DNA from: Salipiger bermudensis
GTDB taxonomy: Bacteria > Pseudomonadota > Alphaproteobacteria > Rhodobacterales > Rhodobacteraceae
NCBI RefSeq assembly: GCF_019801965.1
Contig: NZ_JAHVIA010000003.1
Location: 372,001 to 436,000, forward strand
Length of the DNA stretch: 64,000 nt
Direction: 5' to 3'
A program made the translations under genes and the position numbers. The notes under the pieces are model-generated. The model was not told the DNA's origin. It searched no databases and saw nothing but the letters and a program-made list of their open reading frames with translations. Every line of letters starts with the position of its first letter. Position 1 is the stretch's first letter. Shown in pieces: positions 17,334 to 26,140 of this stretch.

Positions 17334-18344
17334 TCAGCCTGCCGCGCGCAAGCCTGGCGCCGACGGGCCCAACCGCTCGGCAATCAGGTTGTTCCACGCT
17401 GCCGCGAATTCCGTCGCGGCGCCGGTGGCACGGGCCGCGTCGCCCCCCTCTGCGCCGGAGCGCAGGGCGAGGGTGAGCGCGTTGCTCCAGCTCGCGATGC
17501 CGTGGCCGCGCACGAAACGGGCCTCCGGCCCGGCGCTGTCGCGCAGCCCGTCCACATCGGCGACCACGAGCCGCCGGCCCGCCGCCCGTGCCTCTAGCGC
17601 CACCAGCCCGTAGGCTTCCCAGCGCGAGGGCATGGCCACGAGATCGACGGCGCGCATCGCCTCTTCGGGCGACATCGCATGCCCGTGGAAGGTGATGCGG
17701 TCATCTCCCTTGGCGAGGGCGCGAAGCGTCTCTTCCTCGGGGCCGGTGCCGAAGATCTCGAGCCGCAGCGCGGCGTCGCGGATCTCGGTAACGGCGCGGA
17801 CCAGAACGTCGAAGCCCTTCTGCCGGTCGAGCCGCCCGATGGCTCCGATGGTGCGGCCGCCGGGGCGTGGCGCGGGCAGGGCGCGGAAGCTGCGCAGATC
17901 GACCGCGGAGGGGATCACCCGCAGCGCCTGAGGCTGCGCCAGCCGGCGCGCGGTGAGCCAATCGCCCTGCGCGTGGCTGACGGCGACCACGGTGTCGAAC
18001 AGTGCGTAGGCGTTGCGCAGCAGGGTGAAGAAGCGCAGCTTCGACGGCACGTTCAGGGCGGTGAAGGCCTCGGTATAGCTGTGCTCCACGTGCACCATCG
18101 GGAGATGCGCGTGGCGGGCCCGCAGCGAGACCAGCGCCGGCAGGCGGCGCCAGCTCACCGAGAGATGCGAGACGATCATGTCGGCCTGCACCGAGGCGAT
18201 GCCCTTGTTGCGCGGCACGGCGCGGATCTCGTGATGCGCGGCCTGTGCCATGAGCGGCGAGCCGTAGATATGATCCAGCACCCGCATGACACCGCCGGGG
18301 GTGGTGTCGTCGACCAGGTGAACGATGTGGGGCAGCTTGGACAT
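17334..18344 (-). CDS. Glycosyltransferase family 4 (GT-B)
   Basis: A GT-B glycosyltransferase of 336 residues. The start at 18344 (MSKLPHIVHLVDDTTPGGV) is chosen because GAGGAG lies about nine bases upstream; an ATG at 18353 would sit directly on it. The C-terminal donor domain shows IGRLDRQKGFDVLV, the FGTGPEEETL nucleotide segment, and the E-x7-E motif in PSRWEAYGLVALEARAAG. This is the usual GT4 retaining signature. It is the last gene of the leftward group of three transferases and a flippase, so it probably adds one sugar of the repeat unit on the cytosolic face. Sugar and linkage cannot be read. Confidence 0.88.
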   Translation of the reverse strand: MSKLPHIVHLVDDTTPGGVMRVLDHIYGSPLMAQAAHHEIRAVPRNKGIASVQADMIVSHLSVSWRRLPALVSLRARHAHLPMVHVEHSYTEAFTALNVPSKLRFFTLLRNAYALFDTVVAVSHAQGDWLTARRLAQPQALRVIPSAVDLRSFRALPAPRPGGRTIGAIGRLDRQKGFDVLVRAVTEIRDAALRLEIFGTGPEEETLRALAKGDDRITFHGHAMSPEEAMRAVDLVAMPSRWEAYGLVALEARAAGRRLVVADVDGLRDSAGPEARFVRGHGIASWSNALTLALRSGAEGGDAARATGAATEFAAAWNNLIAERLGPSAPGLRAAG

Positions 18345-18373
18345 CACGAACATCTCCTCGGAAAACACGGCAC

Positions 18374-19360
18374 TCAGGACCGGACGGCACTCAGGACATT
18401 GCGGGCAAAGCGCATCGGCGCATCGCCGTAGCGGGCGCAGAGCCGCGCGGCGGCGATGGTGGTCAGGCTGCGCATCGGCTCTTCCCGCAGCGGGGCGCGG
18501 GATTCGGCGAAGGCGCGCGAGACCAGCGCGCAGGCGGTCTCGCCATCGCCGCTGCTCACAGCGCGGCGCGCAAGGTAGCGCAGCTGGTAGGCGCGGGCCG
18601 CCGACTCGTGGCGCGCGAAGAAGGCCGGGTCGGTCGGGCGCAGCTTGGTCACCATGCGCTCCCATGCGGCGAGCTGGGCATCGGTGCGGGCCGAGAGGCC
18701 GCCGCTGTTGATGCGGTACTCGGTGAGCAGGCCGGGCACCCCCTCCATGCTCCAGTCGGTGGTGAGCGCGAAGCGCAGCCAGCACTCGATATCCTCCGAC
18801 TGGCGAAAGGTCTCGTCGAATACCCAGTCGCGCTTGGTTTCGCTGGCCGGGCGCCAGGAGATCGCCTCGAGCGCCTCGCGGCGGAACACAGGCACCGAGC
18901 CGTTGCCGACCGGGTTGCGCTTGAACACATGCGCGGTGCCGACATGGCTCAGCCGGGGGCGCATAGCGTGGCCGGTGCGGCGGCCGGTCTCGTCGATGAA
19001 GGCCGAGCCGGCGTAGCTCAAGCCGACATGCGGCGCGGTGGCAAGGTGCAACACGTGAGCGTCGAGCTTGTCGGGCATCCAGCGATCGTCGGAATCGCAG
19101 AACCCGATGAGCGCGCCGCGGGCATGGGCGATGCCGGTGTTGCGGGCGCCTGCGAGGCCGCGGTTGTGCTGCCGCACGAGCCGCACGCGGCGGTCTGTCT
19201 TGGCGTGGGCCTCGGCGATGGCGGCGGTGGCATCGGTGGAGCCGTCATCGACGACGATGATCTCGAAATCGCCGAAGCTCTGGGCCGAGAGCGAACGCAG
19301 CGTCTCGGGGAGGGTGGCGGCGGCATTGAAAGCAGGGACGACGATGGAGGCGTAAGACAT
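18374..19360 (-). CDS. Glycosyltransferase family 2 (GT-A)
   Basis: The 328-residue product starts MSYASIVVPAFNAAATLPET and has the GT2 motifs IIVVDDGSTD (nucleotide binding), NRGLAGARNTGI and the CDSDD metal-binding DXD-like motif, followed by the ED acceptor segment in FRQSEDIECWLRF. The C-terminal 80 residues are helical and specific to this subfamily. It is a close structural paralogue of the next upstream gene (19372-20295), with similar motif spacing and a shared YLARRA tail motif, suggesting a duplication. It should extend the lipid-linked repeat unit. Start chosen at 19360, with AGGAGC upstream. Confidence 0.9.
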   Translation of the reverse strand: MSYASIVVPAFNAAATLPETLRSLSAQSFGDFEIIVVDDGSTDATAAIAEAHAKTDRRVRLVRQHNRGLAGARNTGIAHARGALIGFCDSDDRWMPDKLDAHVLHLATAPHVGLSYAGSAFIDETGRRTGHAMRPRLSHVGTAHVFKRNPVGNGSVPVFRREALEAISWRPASETKRDWVFDETFRQSEDIECWLRFALTTDWSMEGVPGLLTEYRINSGGLSARTDAQLAAWERMVTKLRPTDPAFFARHESAARAYQLRYLARRAVSSGDGETACALVSRAFAESRAPLREEPMRSLTTIAAARLCARYGDAPMRFARNVLSAVRS

Positions 19361-19371
19361 CGGGCGGCTCC

Positions 19372-20295
19372 TTATTTCGAGAACAGGCTGTGGCGCAGCG
19401 GCGCGGGGAGCGCCGGGGCGAGCATCGCGGCCAGCGCAGTGGCGGCGCCCCGGTGCAGCGGGAACAGGAAGCCGCGGGCGTCGCGGCGCAGGCCCGAGAG
19501 CGCGAGGCGCAGGGCGAGGCGCGGCTCGCAACCGACGCGCAGCGCGCGGCGGGCGAGGTAGCGCAGGTGGATGGCCTCGGCGCGGTCGTCGGGGGCAAAG
19601 CCGAAGCGGCGTGCGGTCTCCAGCGCCTGGGCGCGGCCGCGCATCATCGCGGCGAGGTCGGCGGAGAGCCCACCGGTGCTGGTGCGGTAGCGGATGTGAT
19701 CCTCGTGCAGGCCCCAGAGCTCGTAGCCGCTGCCGACGAGGCGGATCAGCCATTCGAGATCCTCGTTATGGACCATCTCGGCGCGGAAGCCGCCGAGCGC
19801 GCGGAACACGTCGGTGCGGACCGAGAGGTTCGACATTGTGCAGACCGGGTTCTCGCCCATCAGCATCGGAACGGTGACGCGGGTCTCGGGCACGGTCGAG
19901 CGGGCGCCGACGCGGGCAGGATCGCTCTCGAAGAAGCCGATGCGGCCAAACACGGCGTCGGCTTCGCCCATCAGCAGCGAGGTGACAACCGAGGCGAGCT
20001 TGCCCGGCAGCCAGATGTCATCGGCATCGCAGAAGGCGAGGAAGACGCCGGTGGCCAGATCCATCGCAGCATGATTGCGCGCGTCGCTCGGGCCCTTGCC
20101 CGGGTTGCGCACCACGGAGAGGCGGGGCTCCCCGGCGGCGAGCGCCTGCGCCACGGCGAGGGTGTCGTCCTGCGAGCCGTCCTCGACGATGATCGCCTGC
20201 CAGTCGGTCCAGGTCTGGCCGATCAGGCTTTGAACCGTGGCGGGGAGGGTTGTGGCTGCGTTGTAGGCCGGGATGACGACGGTAATCAGGGACAT
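19372..20295 (-). CDS. Glycosyltransferase family 2 (GT-A)
   Basis: A 307-residue inverting GT2 enzyme: MSLITVVIPAYNAATTLPAT, IIVEDGSQDDT, NPGKGPSDARNHAAM, the metal motif CDADD and the acceptor-side NEDLEWLIRL. It shares architecture and the YLARRAL tail motif with its downstream neighbour. The gene is four bases from the flippase stop, indicating one leftward operon (flippase, GT2, GT2, GT4). Confidence 0.9.
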   Translation of the reverse strand: MSLITVVIPAYNAATTLPATVQSLIGQTWTDWQAIIVEDGSQDDTLAVAQALAAGEPRLSVVRNPGKGPSDARNHAAMDLATGVFLAFCDADDIWLPGKLASVVTSLLMGEADAVFGRIGFFESDPARVGARSTVPETRVTVPMLMGENPVCTMSNLSVRTDVFRALGGFRAEMVHNEDLEWLIRLVGSGYELWGLHEDHIRYRTSTGGLSADLAAMMRGRAQALETARRFGFAPDDRAEAIHLRYLARRALRVGCEPRLALRLALSGLRRDARGFLFPLHRGAATALAAMLAPALPAPLRHSLFSK

Positions 20296-20299
20296 GGGC

Positions 20300-21541
20300 T
20301 TACACTTTCACGAGAGACTTCACGAGGATCGGCGCGAAGGCGAACCGAAGCGCCGGCAGGGAGACGATCAGCATCGTCAGGCTGGCGGTGACGAGGTAGC
20401 CCCAGGCGATGGTCTCGAGACCGAAGCGGGCGGTTAGCGCGATGTTGGCCATCAGCGCGGCGGTGAGGAGCACGGTGGCGGTCAGCTCCTGCTGCGGCCG
20501 GCCCTCGGCGCGCATCCATCCGGCGGCAGCGGTCCAGAGCATGGTGGGGATCGCGGCGAGGCAGAGAATCGAGACCACCCCGCTGAGATCGGCCCAGTCG
20601 GCGCCGAGCAGCAGCGGCACGTACCACGGTGCCAGCAGCGCCTGCAGCACCACCGCCGGGCCCACGAGGCCGAGCGACACGGCGAGCCCCTGGCGCAGCG
20701 CCGCCGAGCGATCGCTGCTGCCGCAGAGATGCGGGAAGAGCACGGCGGCGAAGGCGGTGGAGAACGAGGTGGCGAGGCTGAGCCCGGCGTTGAAGGCCAT
20801 GAAATACATCCCGAGCGCGGCTGGGCCGAGCAGGGCGCCGACGATCAGCTTGTCGGCCTGCATCCGCGCGGCCTTGACGATCTCGACGCCAAGTACGGCC
20901 CAGCCGAAGCTCAGGAAGGGGCGGATCGGCGCCTTGCCGGCGGCCTTGTCGGCACTCCAGGGATGCAGGGCGCGCATCGAGACGAGCCAGAACGGCGCGG
21001 TCAGCAGCCGCGGCAGCACCAGCGCCAATGCGGAGGGCCAGACCAGCGCCAGCAGCACCGACATCAGGTTCGCCATCACCGCCTGGCCGCCGGCGATGGC
21101 GGCGGTCTGCTTGAGCTTGCCGCTGCGCAGGGCGAGGCCGGTCTGCACCAGCCCGCCGGGCATGAACAGGTATTCCCCGGCCAGCACGAGGATCATCAGC
21201 GCCAGCGGCGCGTTGCCGGTCAGGGCCCAGACCCCGGCTGCGATGGCGCTCTGGACAGTGAAGAGGCCGAGGCACCAGATCCAGTTGAGGCTGTGGGCGC
21301 GGTTACAGGTCGCGGAAAGTTCGGTGTCGGACGCGGCGATGATGCGTTGCCCGACACCGTTCTCCGTGAGCGATTTCAGCAGGTCCCCGGTGGCCAGAGC
21401 CGCCGCCGCGACGCCGATCTCGGTGGCGTCGAGGGTGCGTGCAACCGCGATGACAACCCCGAGCCGCGACAGCTTGGTGGCGACTTCGGAGGCGCCATAA
21501 GCGAGCAGGTGGCTCATCAGAGGGGTTGCGGGGCTGGACAC
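20300..21541 (-). CDS. Wzx-type polysaccharide flippase
   Basis: A polytopic membrane protein of 413 residues (12 or so hydrophobic segments), opening with a short N-terminus and LLAYGASEVATKLSRLGVVIAVARTL, a typical start of the oligosaccharide flippase/PST family. It should move the undecaprenyl-linked repeat unit across the inner membrane. It is the first gene of the leftward operon and is divergent from the Wza-like gene; the shared 189-base intergenic region carries one copy of the CCTATCC-N4-GGATAGG palindrome. Confidence 0.88.
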   Translation of the reverse strand: MSSPATPLMSHLLAYGASEVATKLSRLGVVIAVARTLDATEIGVAAAALATGDLLKSLTENGVGQRIIAASDTELSATCNRAHSLNWIWCLGLFTVQSAIAAGVWALTGNAPLALMILVLAGEYLFMPGGLVQTGLALRSGKLKQTAAIAGGQAVMANLMSVLLALVWPSALALVLPRLLTAPFWLVSMRALHPWSADKAAGKAPIRPFLSFGWAVLGVEIVKAARMQADKLIVGALLGPAALGMYFMAFNAGLSLATSFSTAFAAVLFPHLCGSSDRSAALRQGLAVSLGLVGPAVVLQALLAPWYVPLLLGADWADLSGVVSILCLAAIPTMLWTAAAGWMRAEGRPQQELTATVLLTAALMANIALTARFGLETIAWGYLVTASLTMLIVSLPALRFAFAPILVKSLVKV

Positions 21542-21636
21542 GGTCAGGTTCTCCTAAGGTTGGAGTAACCATAAATTGCGGGCTTCACGCTGTCCTGCGC
21601 CCGGGGGGAGAGCCGGACAACTCATGAGAGAGGTTT

Positions 21637-21654
21637 CCTACCCTTGCGGATAGG
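21637..21654. promoter_or_regulatory. Palindromic operator, site A
   Basis: CCTACCC-TTGC-GGATAGG: two 7-base arms with a 4-base spacer and one mismatch to the perfect form at 26086. It lies 96 bases before the flippase and 77 bases before the Wza-like gene, so it may control both. Confidence 0.7.
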
Positions 21655-21730
21655 TAGGCACTGCACATGAGCGAATTTTCTGTCATGCTGACGACAGATA
21701 AGAAGAAAAAGCAGATCACGTGAGGGTTGC

Positions 21731-22948
21731 ATGTCGAGCGCAAGCCGCAAAACCTTGAGCCTTTGTCTCGGGCTTGGCCTGGTGGCCGGCTGCGGCCCCG
21801 CGCCGTCGCCAAAGAACCTCGGGCCGATCGACGATGGCGGCGGCTACCAGGCGCAGTATCGCGACCCGCCGCTGAATTTCGCCGAAGATCCGATCCTGCA
21901 ATCACAGCGGCTCAACGCCGCGCGCTGCAAGCCGCTGGCGGGCGGCGGTGCAAACGGCGATGGCAAGACCGGCGGGCTGGCGCATCACGCGCTGCGCGGC
22001 GAGCGGCTGTCGCGTAACGATCTGGTCGATATCCGGGTGGCCGATGACACGACCTTCGGCGGCGATTACGTGGTCTCGCGCGATGGCACGCTGAAGCTGC
22101 CCTTCCTGCCGCCGATCCGCGCCGAGGGGCGGAGCACCGGCCAGATCGAGGCGGATCTGATCAACGCGCTGCTCAACGACGAGTTCTACGACGAGGCGCC
22201 GCGCGTCTCGGTGCGGGTGGCGGATTTCTCCGGCGTCTCGGTGGCGGTCTCGGGGGCGGTGTTCGAGCCGCACGCGGCGCAGATCGGCCGGGTCTCGGGA
22301 GACGATCTCGACATCGCGCGGCAGACCGCGCTCGGCGCCTCGACCGAGGGGCGCAACCTCTCGGCCGCGATCCGCGCCGCCGGGGGCATCCGCCCCGACG
22401 CTGATATTTCCGCCGTCGAGCTCTTTCGCGGCGGACAGCGCTACGTGCTCGACATGCGCGGCGTCTTCGAGGGGCGCAACGCGGTCGACGTCATGCTGAT
22501 CACCGGTGACGAGGTGGTGGTGCCGTCGCGCCAGTGCTTCCAGGAAGACCTGATGCGCCCGAGCCCGATCTCGCCGCCGGGCGTGTCGATGTTCCTGTCG
22601 AACCTCACCGTGCCCGCCACCGGCAACGCGCCCTCGGCGATCGGCCGCGAGGTGCGACAGGTGCCCTATGGCACACGGATGATGCAGGCGGTGATCGATA
22701 CCAACTGTGTCGGTGGCGCACGCGCCACCAGCGCGCATCGCTCGGCGATCCTTGTGACGCGCGATCCCGTTACCGAGGTCTCGACGGTGATCGAGCGCAG
22801 CATCGAGAACCAGCTGCGCCGCCCGGATCGCGACGATTACGATCCCTACCTGCTGCCCGGCGACGGCATCGCCTGCTACGACAGCAGCGTCACCAACCTG
22901 ACCCAGGCGTTGCTGGCGGTCGGTGTCGCCAAGGCGGTGCTGCCCTGA
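21731..22948 (+). CDS. Wza-like polysaccharide export lipoprotein
   Basis: The 405-residue product has a lipoprotein signal (MSSASRKTLSLCLGLGLVAGC, lipobox LVAGC with Cys21). A polysaccharide-export N-terminal domain follows (RNDLVDIRVADDTTFGGDYVVSRDGTLKLPFLPPI) and then SLBB-like segments (VSVAVSGAVFEPH). It should form the outer-membrane/periplasmic exit channel for the polymer. It is longer at the C-terminus than minimal OPX proteins; the last 150 residues end in a hydrophobic helix (LTQALLAVGVAKAVL) that could be the outer-membrane barrel helix of Wza. GAGGG precedes the ATG by five bases. The next gene is convergent. Confidence 0.88.
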   Translation: MSSASRKTLSLCLGLGLVAGCGPAPSPKNLGPIDDGGGYQAQYRDPPLNFAEDPILQSQRLNAARCKPLAGGGANGDGKTGGLAHHALRGERLSRNDLVDIRVADDTTFGGDYVVSRDGTLKLPFLPPIRAEGRSTGQIEADLINALLNDEFYDEAPRVSVRVADFSGVSVAVSGAVFEPHAAQIGRVSGDDLDIARQTALGASTEGRNLSAAIRAAGGIRPDADISAVELFRGGQRYVLDMRGVFEGRNAVDVMLITGDEVVVPSRQCFQEDLMRPSPISPPGVSMFLSNLTVPATGNAPSAIGREVRQVPYGTRMMQAVIDTNCVGGARATSAHRSAILVTRDPVTEVSTVIERSIENQLRRPDRDDYDPYLLPGDGIACYDSSVTNLTQALLAVGVAKAVLP

Positions 22949-22960
22949 GCGGCGCGGGGC

Positions 22961-25459
22961 CTAGCCGACGAGGCTGGGCTCCGGGGCTGCCTTCCACGCC
23001 GCCTGTGCCTCGCTTATGGCGACCACGAGATCCTCGCGGTCACCGGCCTCGGCGGCCTGTTCGACCAGCAGCAGAGCCTCGCGCACACCTGGCTGCCCGA
23101 AGGCGGCGGCGCTGCCGGCGATCTGGTGGGCACGGTCGGCGATGGCGTCGTTGTCCTCGGGCAGCTCGGCCAGCCATTCGAAGAGCGATGCGGTCTCGGT
23201 CATGTAGCGGTGGCGCAGCTTTTCCATCGGGCTCTCCTTCTGTTCGACCAGCAGGGGCGTGTTGCCCTCGAGTTTCACCCGGCGTTCGCGGCCGGCGCAG
23301 AAGCGGATGATGATCTGTGCCAGCTCCGAGCGTTGCAGCGGCTTGCCGAGGAAATCCGACATGCCAGCGGCGGCGAAGCGATCCTTGGCCTCGGGCAGGA
23401 CATTGGCCGAGAAGGCGACGATGGGGGCATCCCAGTTGGGCCCGTCGCCCTCGCGGATCTTCTGGGTCGCGGTGAGGCCGTCCATCACCGGCATGCGAAT
23501 GTCCATCAGCACGAGGTCGAACGGGCGCTTGCCGGCAATCTCCACCGCCTCCTGGCCGTTGCGCGCCTCGGTCACGTGATGGCCCATGCCGACCAGCACC
23601 TCGTAGGCGAGCTGCATGTTGATGTCGTTGTCCTCGACCAGCAGGATCTCGAGATCGCTGGGCGCCTCGCTCTCGGGGCCGACGCCGGCCTCTTCGACCG
23701 GGCTCTCGACCGGCAGGACCGGGATGCGCAGCCAGAAGGTGCTGCCCTCGCCGAGCGTGCTTTCGACACCGATCTCGCCATCCATCGCCTGCACGAAGCG
23801 GCGCACGATGCCGAGCCCCAGCCCGGTGCCGCCGACGCTGTCGCTGACCTGGTGCGAGACGGTCTGGAAATCCTCGAAGATCCGCGCCAGGTCGGCCTCG
23901 GCAATGCCGCTGCCGGTATCGCTGACCCGGATCTCGATCTTCGCCGGCTCGCCGCGTTCGATGACTTCGGCCTCGATCGTGATGCGGCCCTCGCGGGTGA
24001 ACTTGATGGCGTTGCCCAGGAGGTTGAGCAGGATCTGCTGCAGGCGCGAGCTGTCGACCTCGACCCATTCCTCCGGCGTGCCGATCCAGCCCCATTGCAG
24101 GGCGTTGCCCCGGGCATGCGCTGCGCTGCTCTGCGAGTCGACAATGTCCTGGAACAGGTGGCCCAGATGGGTGACGTCTTCCTGCGACTTGTCGGCGCCG
24201 GATTCGAAGCGCGCCACGTCGAGCACCGCATCCACGTGCCGCATAAGCAGCTCGCCCGAGATCTTCATGTTGCGCATGTAGCGCGACTGGTCGCTGCTGA
24301 GCTTGGTGTCTTCCATCAGCGACAGGTTGCCGAGAATGCCGTTCAGCGGCGTGCGGATCTCGTGCGTCATCATGGCGAGGAACTCGGCCTTGGCCTGCTC
24401 CCCGGCCAGCGCCTTGTCGCGGGCCATCACCAGCTCGTTCTCGGCGGCGACGCGATGCGAGATATCGCGCAGGAAGGCCACCATGAGCTGCTCTTCGCCG
24501 GCATGGGCGGTTTCGATCGCCAGTTCGACGGGGAAGGTTTCGCCGCTGCAGCGCATCGCCTCGAGCTTGATCCGGCCCTGGCCGATCACCCGGTGATCGC
24601 CATCGGCGGCAAAGCGCGCCATGCCTGCCTCATGCGCGTCGCGCAGATGCTCGGGCACCATGATGTCGCCGACGCGCTTGCCTCGGACATCCTTAAGACG
24701 GCAGGCAAAAATGCGCTCCGCCGCCGGGTTGAAGTTTTGGATGCGGCCCTGGGTGTCGGTCACCACCACGGCGTCGAGCGAGGTGTTGAGGATCGTGTTG
24801 AGGCGGGCATATGCGATGGCCAGTTCCTTGCCGCGCTTCTCGGTCTGCTGGGCAGTGCGGCGGGCGTGCATCAGGAGCACCGCGAGGGCGAGCAGCAGCA
24901 GGCCGGTGAGCACCGCGAGGCGCAGCAGGGTCACGGCGACGGAGGTGCGCAGCGCGTCGGATTCGAGGGCGAAATGCTGCAGGCCGGTGGTGGCGATCTT
25001 GCGTACCAGGATGCGCATCTCGTCAGCCTGCGCCGCGAGGTCATCGAGATTGGCGCGCAGCTCGTCCCGCGGGCCGTCGATCAGCGGGATCATCGCGTTG
25101 AGCCGGTCACGCACCTCGGTCAGCGGGGCGTCGAAGGCGGGATCTTCGCGCAGCGAGGAATAGAGCGAGCCGTTGGCGAGGGTCGAGGTGCGGCTGTAGA
25201 ACACGTCGAACTCGACGATAACGGTGCTCAGCGGCGTCTCGGGCGCGGTGCGGGCCCAGTTCACCGCGTTGCGGAATTCGAGGAATTCGACCTCGGCCTG
25301 CGACAGCGTCCAGTGAACGTTGTCGGAGCTGGCCGAGCTGAGGAAGCGCAGCTCCTTGACGACTTCCCGGATGAGAATGCCGATGGCCAACAAACACAAC
25401 AGGGCGAGAACCGCGAAGACGGCTCGCCCCGTGCGACGGAAACCCGTTGCTAGCGTCAT
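22961..25459 (-). CDS. Hybrid sensor histidine kinase with receiver and HPt domains
   Basis: An 832-residue membrane sensor. Order: TM1 (about residues 12-34), a periplasmic helical domain to about 170, TM2 (VTLLRLAVLTGLLLLALAVLL), a PAS domain (LNTSLDAVVVTDTQGRIQNFNPAAERIF), HisKA with phospho-acceptor His366 in MTHEIRTPLNG, HATPase (NLLGNAIKF, DTGSGIAEADL, GGTGLGLGI), a receiver with Asp653 in VLMDIRMPVMDG, and a C-terminal HPt with His778 in AHQIAGSAAAFG. This is an ArcB/BarA-type phosphorelay, which needs a separate response regulator. The nearby LuxR-type regulator (27833) is the obvious partner. GGAGG precedes the ATG. Confidence 0.93.
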   Translation of the reverse strand: MTLATGFRRTGRAVFAVLALLCLLAIGILIREVVKELRFLSSASSDNVHWTLSQAEVEFLEFRNAVNWARTAPETPLSTVIVEFDVFYSRTSTLANGSLYSSLREDPAFDAPLTEVRDRLNAMIPLIDGPRDELRANLDDLAAQADEMRILVRKIATTGLQHFALESDALRTSVAVTLLRLAVLTGLLLLALAVLLMHARRTAQQTEKRGKELAIAYARLNTILNTSLDAVVVTDTQGRIQNFNPAAERIFACRLKDVRGKRVGDIMVPEHLRDAHEAGMARFAADGDHRVIGQGRIKLEAMRCSGETFPVELAIETAHAGEEQLMVAFLRDISHRVAAENELVMARDKALAGEQAKAEFLAMMTHEIRTPLNGILGNLSLMEDTKLSSDQSRYMRNMKISGELLMRHVDAVLDVARFESGADKSQEDVTHLGHLFQDIVDSQSSAAHARGNALQWGWIGTPEEWVEVDSSRLQQILLNLLGNAIKFTREGRITIEAEVIERGEPAKIEIRVSDTGSGIAEADLARIFEDFQTVSHQVSDSVGGTGLGLGIVRRFVQAMDGEIGVESTLGEGSTFWLRIPVLPVESPVEEAGVGPESEAPSDLEILLVEDNDINMQLAYEVLVGMGHHVTEARNGQEAVEIAGKRPFDLVLMDIRMPVMDGLTATQKIREGDGPNWDAPIVAFSANVLPEAKDRFAAAGMSDFLGKPLQRSELAQIIIRFCAGRERRVKLEGNTPLLVEQKESPMEKLRHRYMTETASLFEWLAELPEDNDAIADRAHQIAGSAAAFGQPGVREALLLVEQAAEAGDREDLVVAISEAQAAWKAAPEPSLVG

Positions 25460-25491
25460 TCAGCCTCCAAAGGCATGGGTTGAGTGGACCC

Positions 25492-26007
25492 CTACTTTAT
25501 CGCCATACGGTCGAGTTGCCAGATGCTGCGTGAATAGATGACCTCGGTCCGGTACTCGGAGTTGGACGAGTACGGGTAGATCAGCCAGAGCGGGCCCTTG
25601 TCGCGGCGCGACATCAGCTCGCCATCCATTTCGTAAGCCACGATCGGTCCGCCTTCGACGGCATCGCTGACCGGGATCACGACGGTGTAATCATTGATCG
25701 CGGTGGCGTCGATCTCGTCTCCCGATGCGCCGACATGATCGAGCAGGGTCTTCAGCTCCACGCCGGTGAAGGTGATGGTGCCCGGGGTCCAGATGGTATC
25801 GGTGGTGATGTCGGTGGCGCCGAGGGCGCGGAGCATCTCGAGGTCGAACGCCGCGGTGCCGTCGCCATTGGTATTCGCGAGTTCGCCGCTGATGGTCAGG
25901 AGGACGGGGCCAGTCGGTGCGTCGAGTTCCGCCGCGGTGGCGGCATTGATGCTGACAAATAGCAGCATGCCAGCCGCCAGGGCGAAACGTTCCGTGAGTA
26001 TGTACAT
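25492..26007 (-). CDS. Exported molybdopterin-oxidoreductase-fold protein, probable sensor accessory
   Basis: The start at 26007 gives 171 residues with a clean Sec signal (MYILTERFALAAGMLLFVSINAATAAE); AAGG precedes it. The mature part matches the oxidoreductase molybdopterin-binding fold of the sulfite-oxidase type: LLTISGELANTN, DLEMLRALGA, WTPGTITFTGVELKTLLDHVGA, AYEMDGELMSRRDKGPLWLIYP. The cofactor-liganding Cys of catalytic members is absent, since no Cys is present at all, so it is unlikely to be an enzyme. It lies 32 bases upstream of the hybrid kinase on the same strand, and such stand-alone proteins are often found next to kinases. A ligand-sensing periplasmic partner is inferred. 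A perfect operator palindrome lies 79 bases upstream. Confidence 0.8.
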   Translation of the reverse strand: MYILTERFALAAGMLLFVSINAATAAELDAPTGPVLLTISGELANTNGDGTAAFDLEMLRALGATDITTDTIWTPGTITFTGVELKTLLDHVGASGDEIDATAINDYTVVIPVSDAVEGGPIVAYEMDGELMSRRDKGPLWLIYPYSSNSEYRTEVIYSRSIWQLDRMAIK

Positions 26008-26085
26008 ACGACCAACCTTGATTCCGAACTTGTTGAATCCTGCCACCGAAGCGCGATTTTTTCATATGGGGATCAGGACAGTGAC

Positions 26086-26103
26086 CCTATCCGAAAGGAT
26101 AGG
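26086..26103. promoter_or_regulatory. Palindromic operator, site B (perfect)
   Basis: CCTATCC-GAAA-GGATAGG, a perfect 7-4-7 palindrome, 79 bases upstream of the exported sensor protein and its kinase. It is the best copy of the motif shared by five promoters in this locus. Confidence 0.75.
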
Positions 26104-26140
26104 TGCGATGCATTTTTTCGAGGCGCTGGCGGAACTTCGC

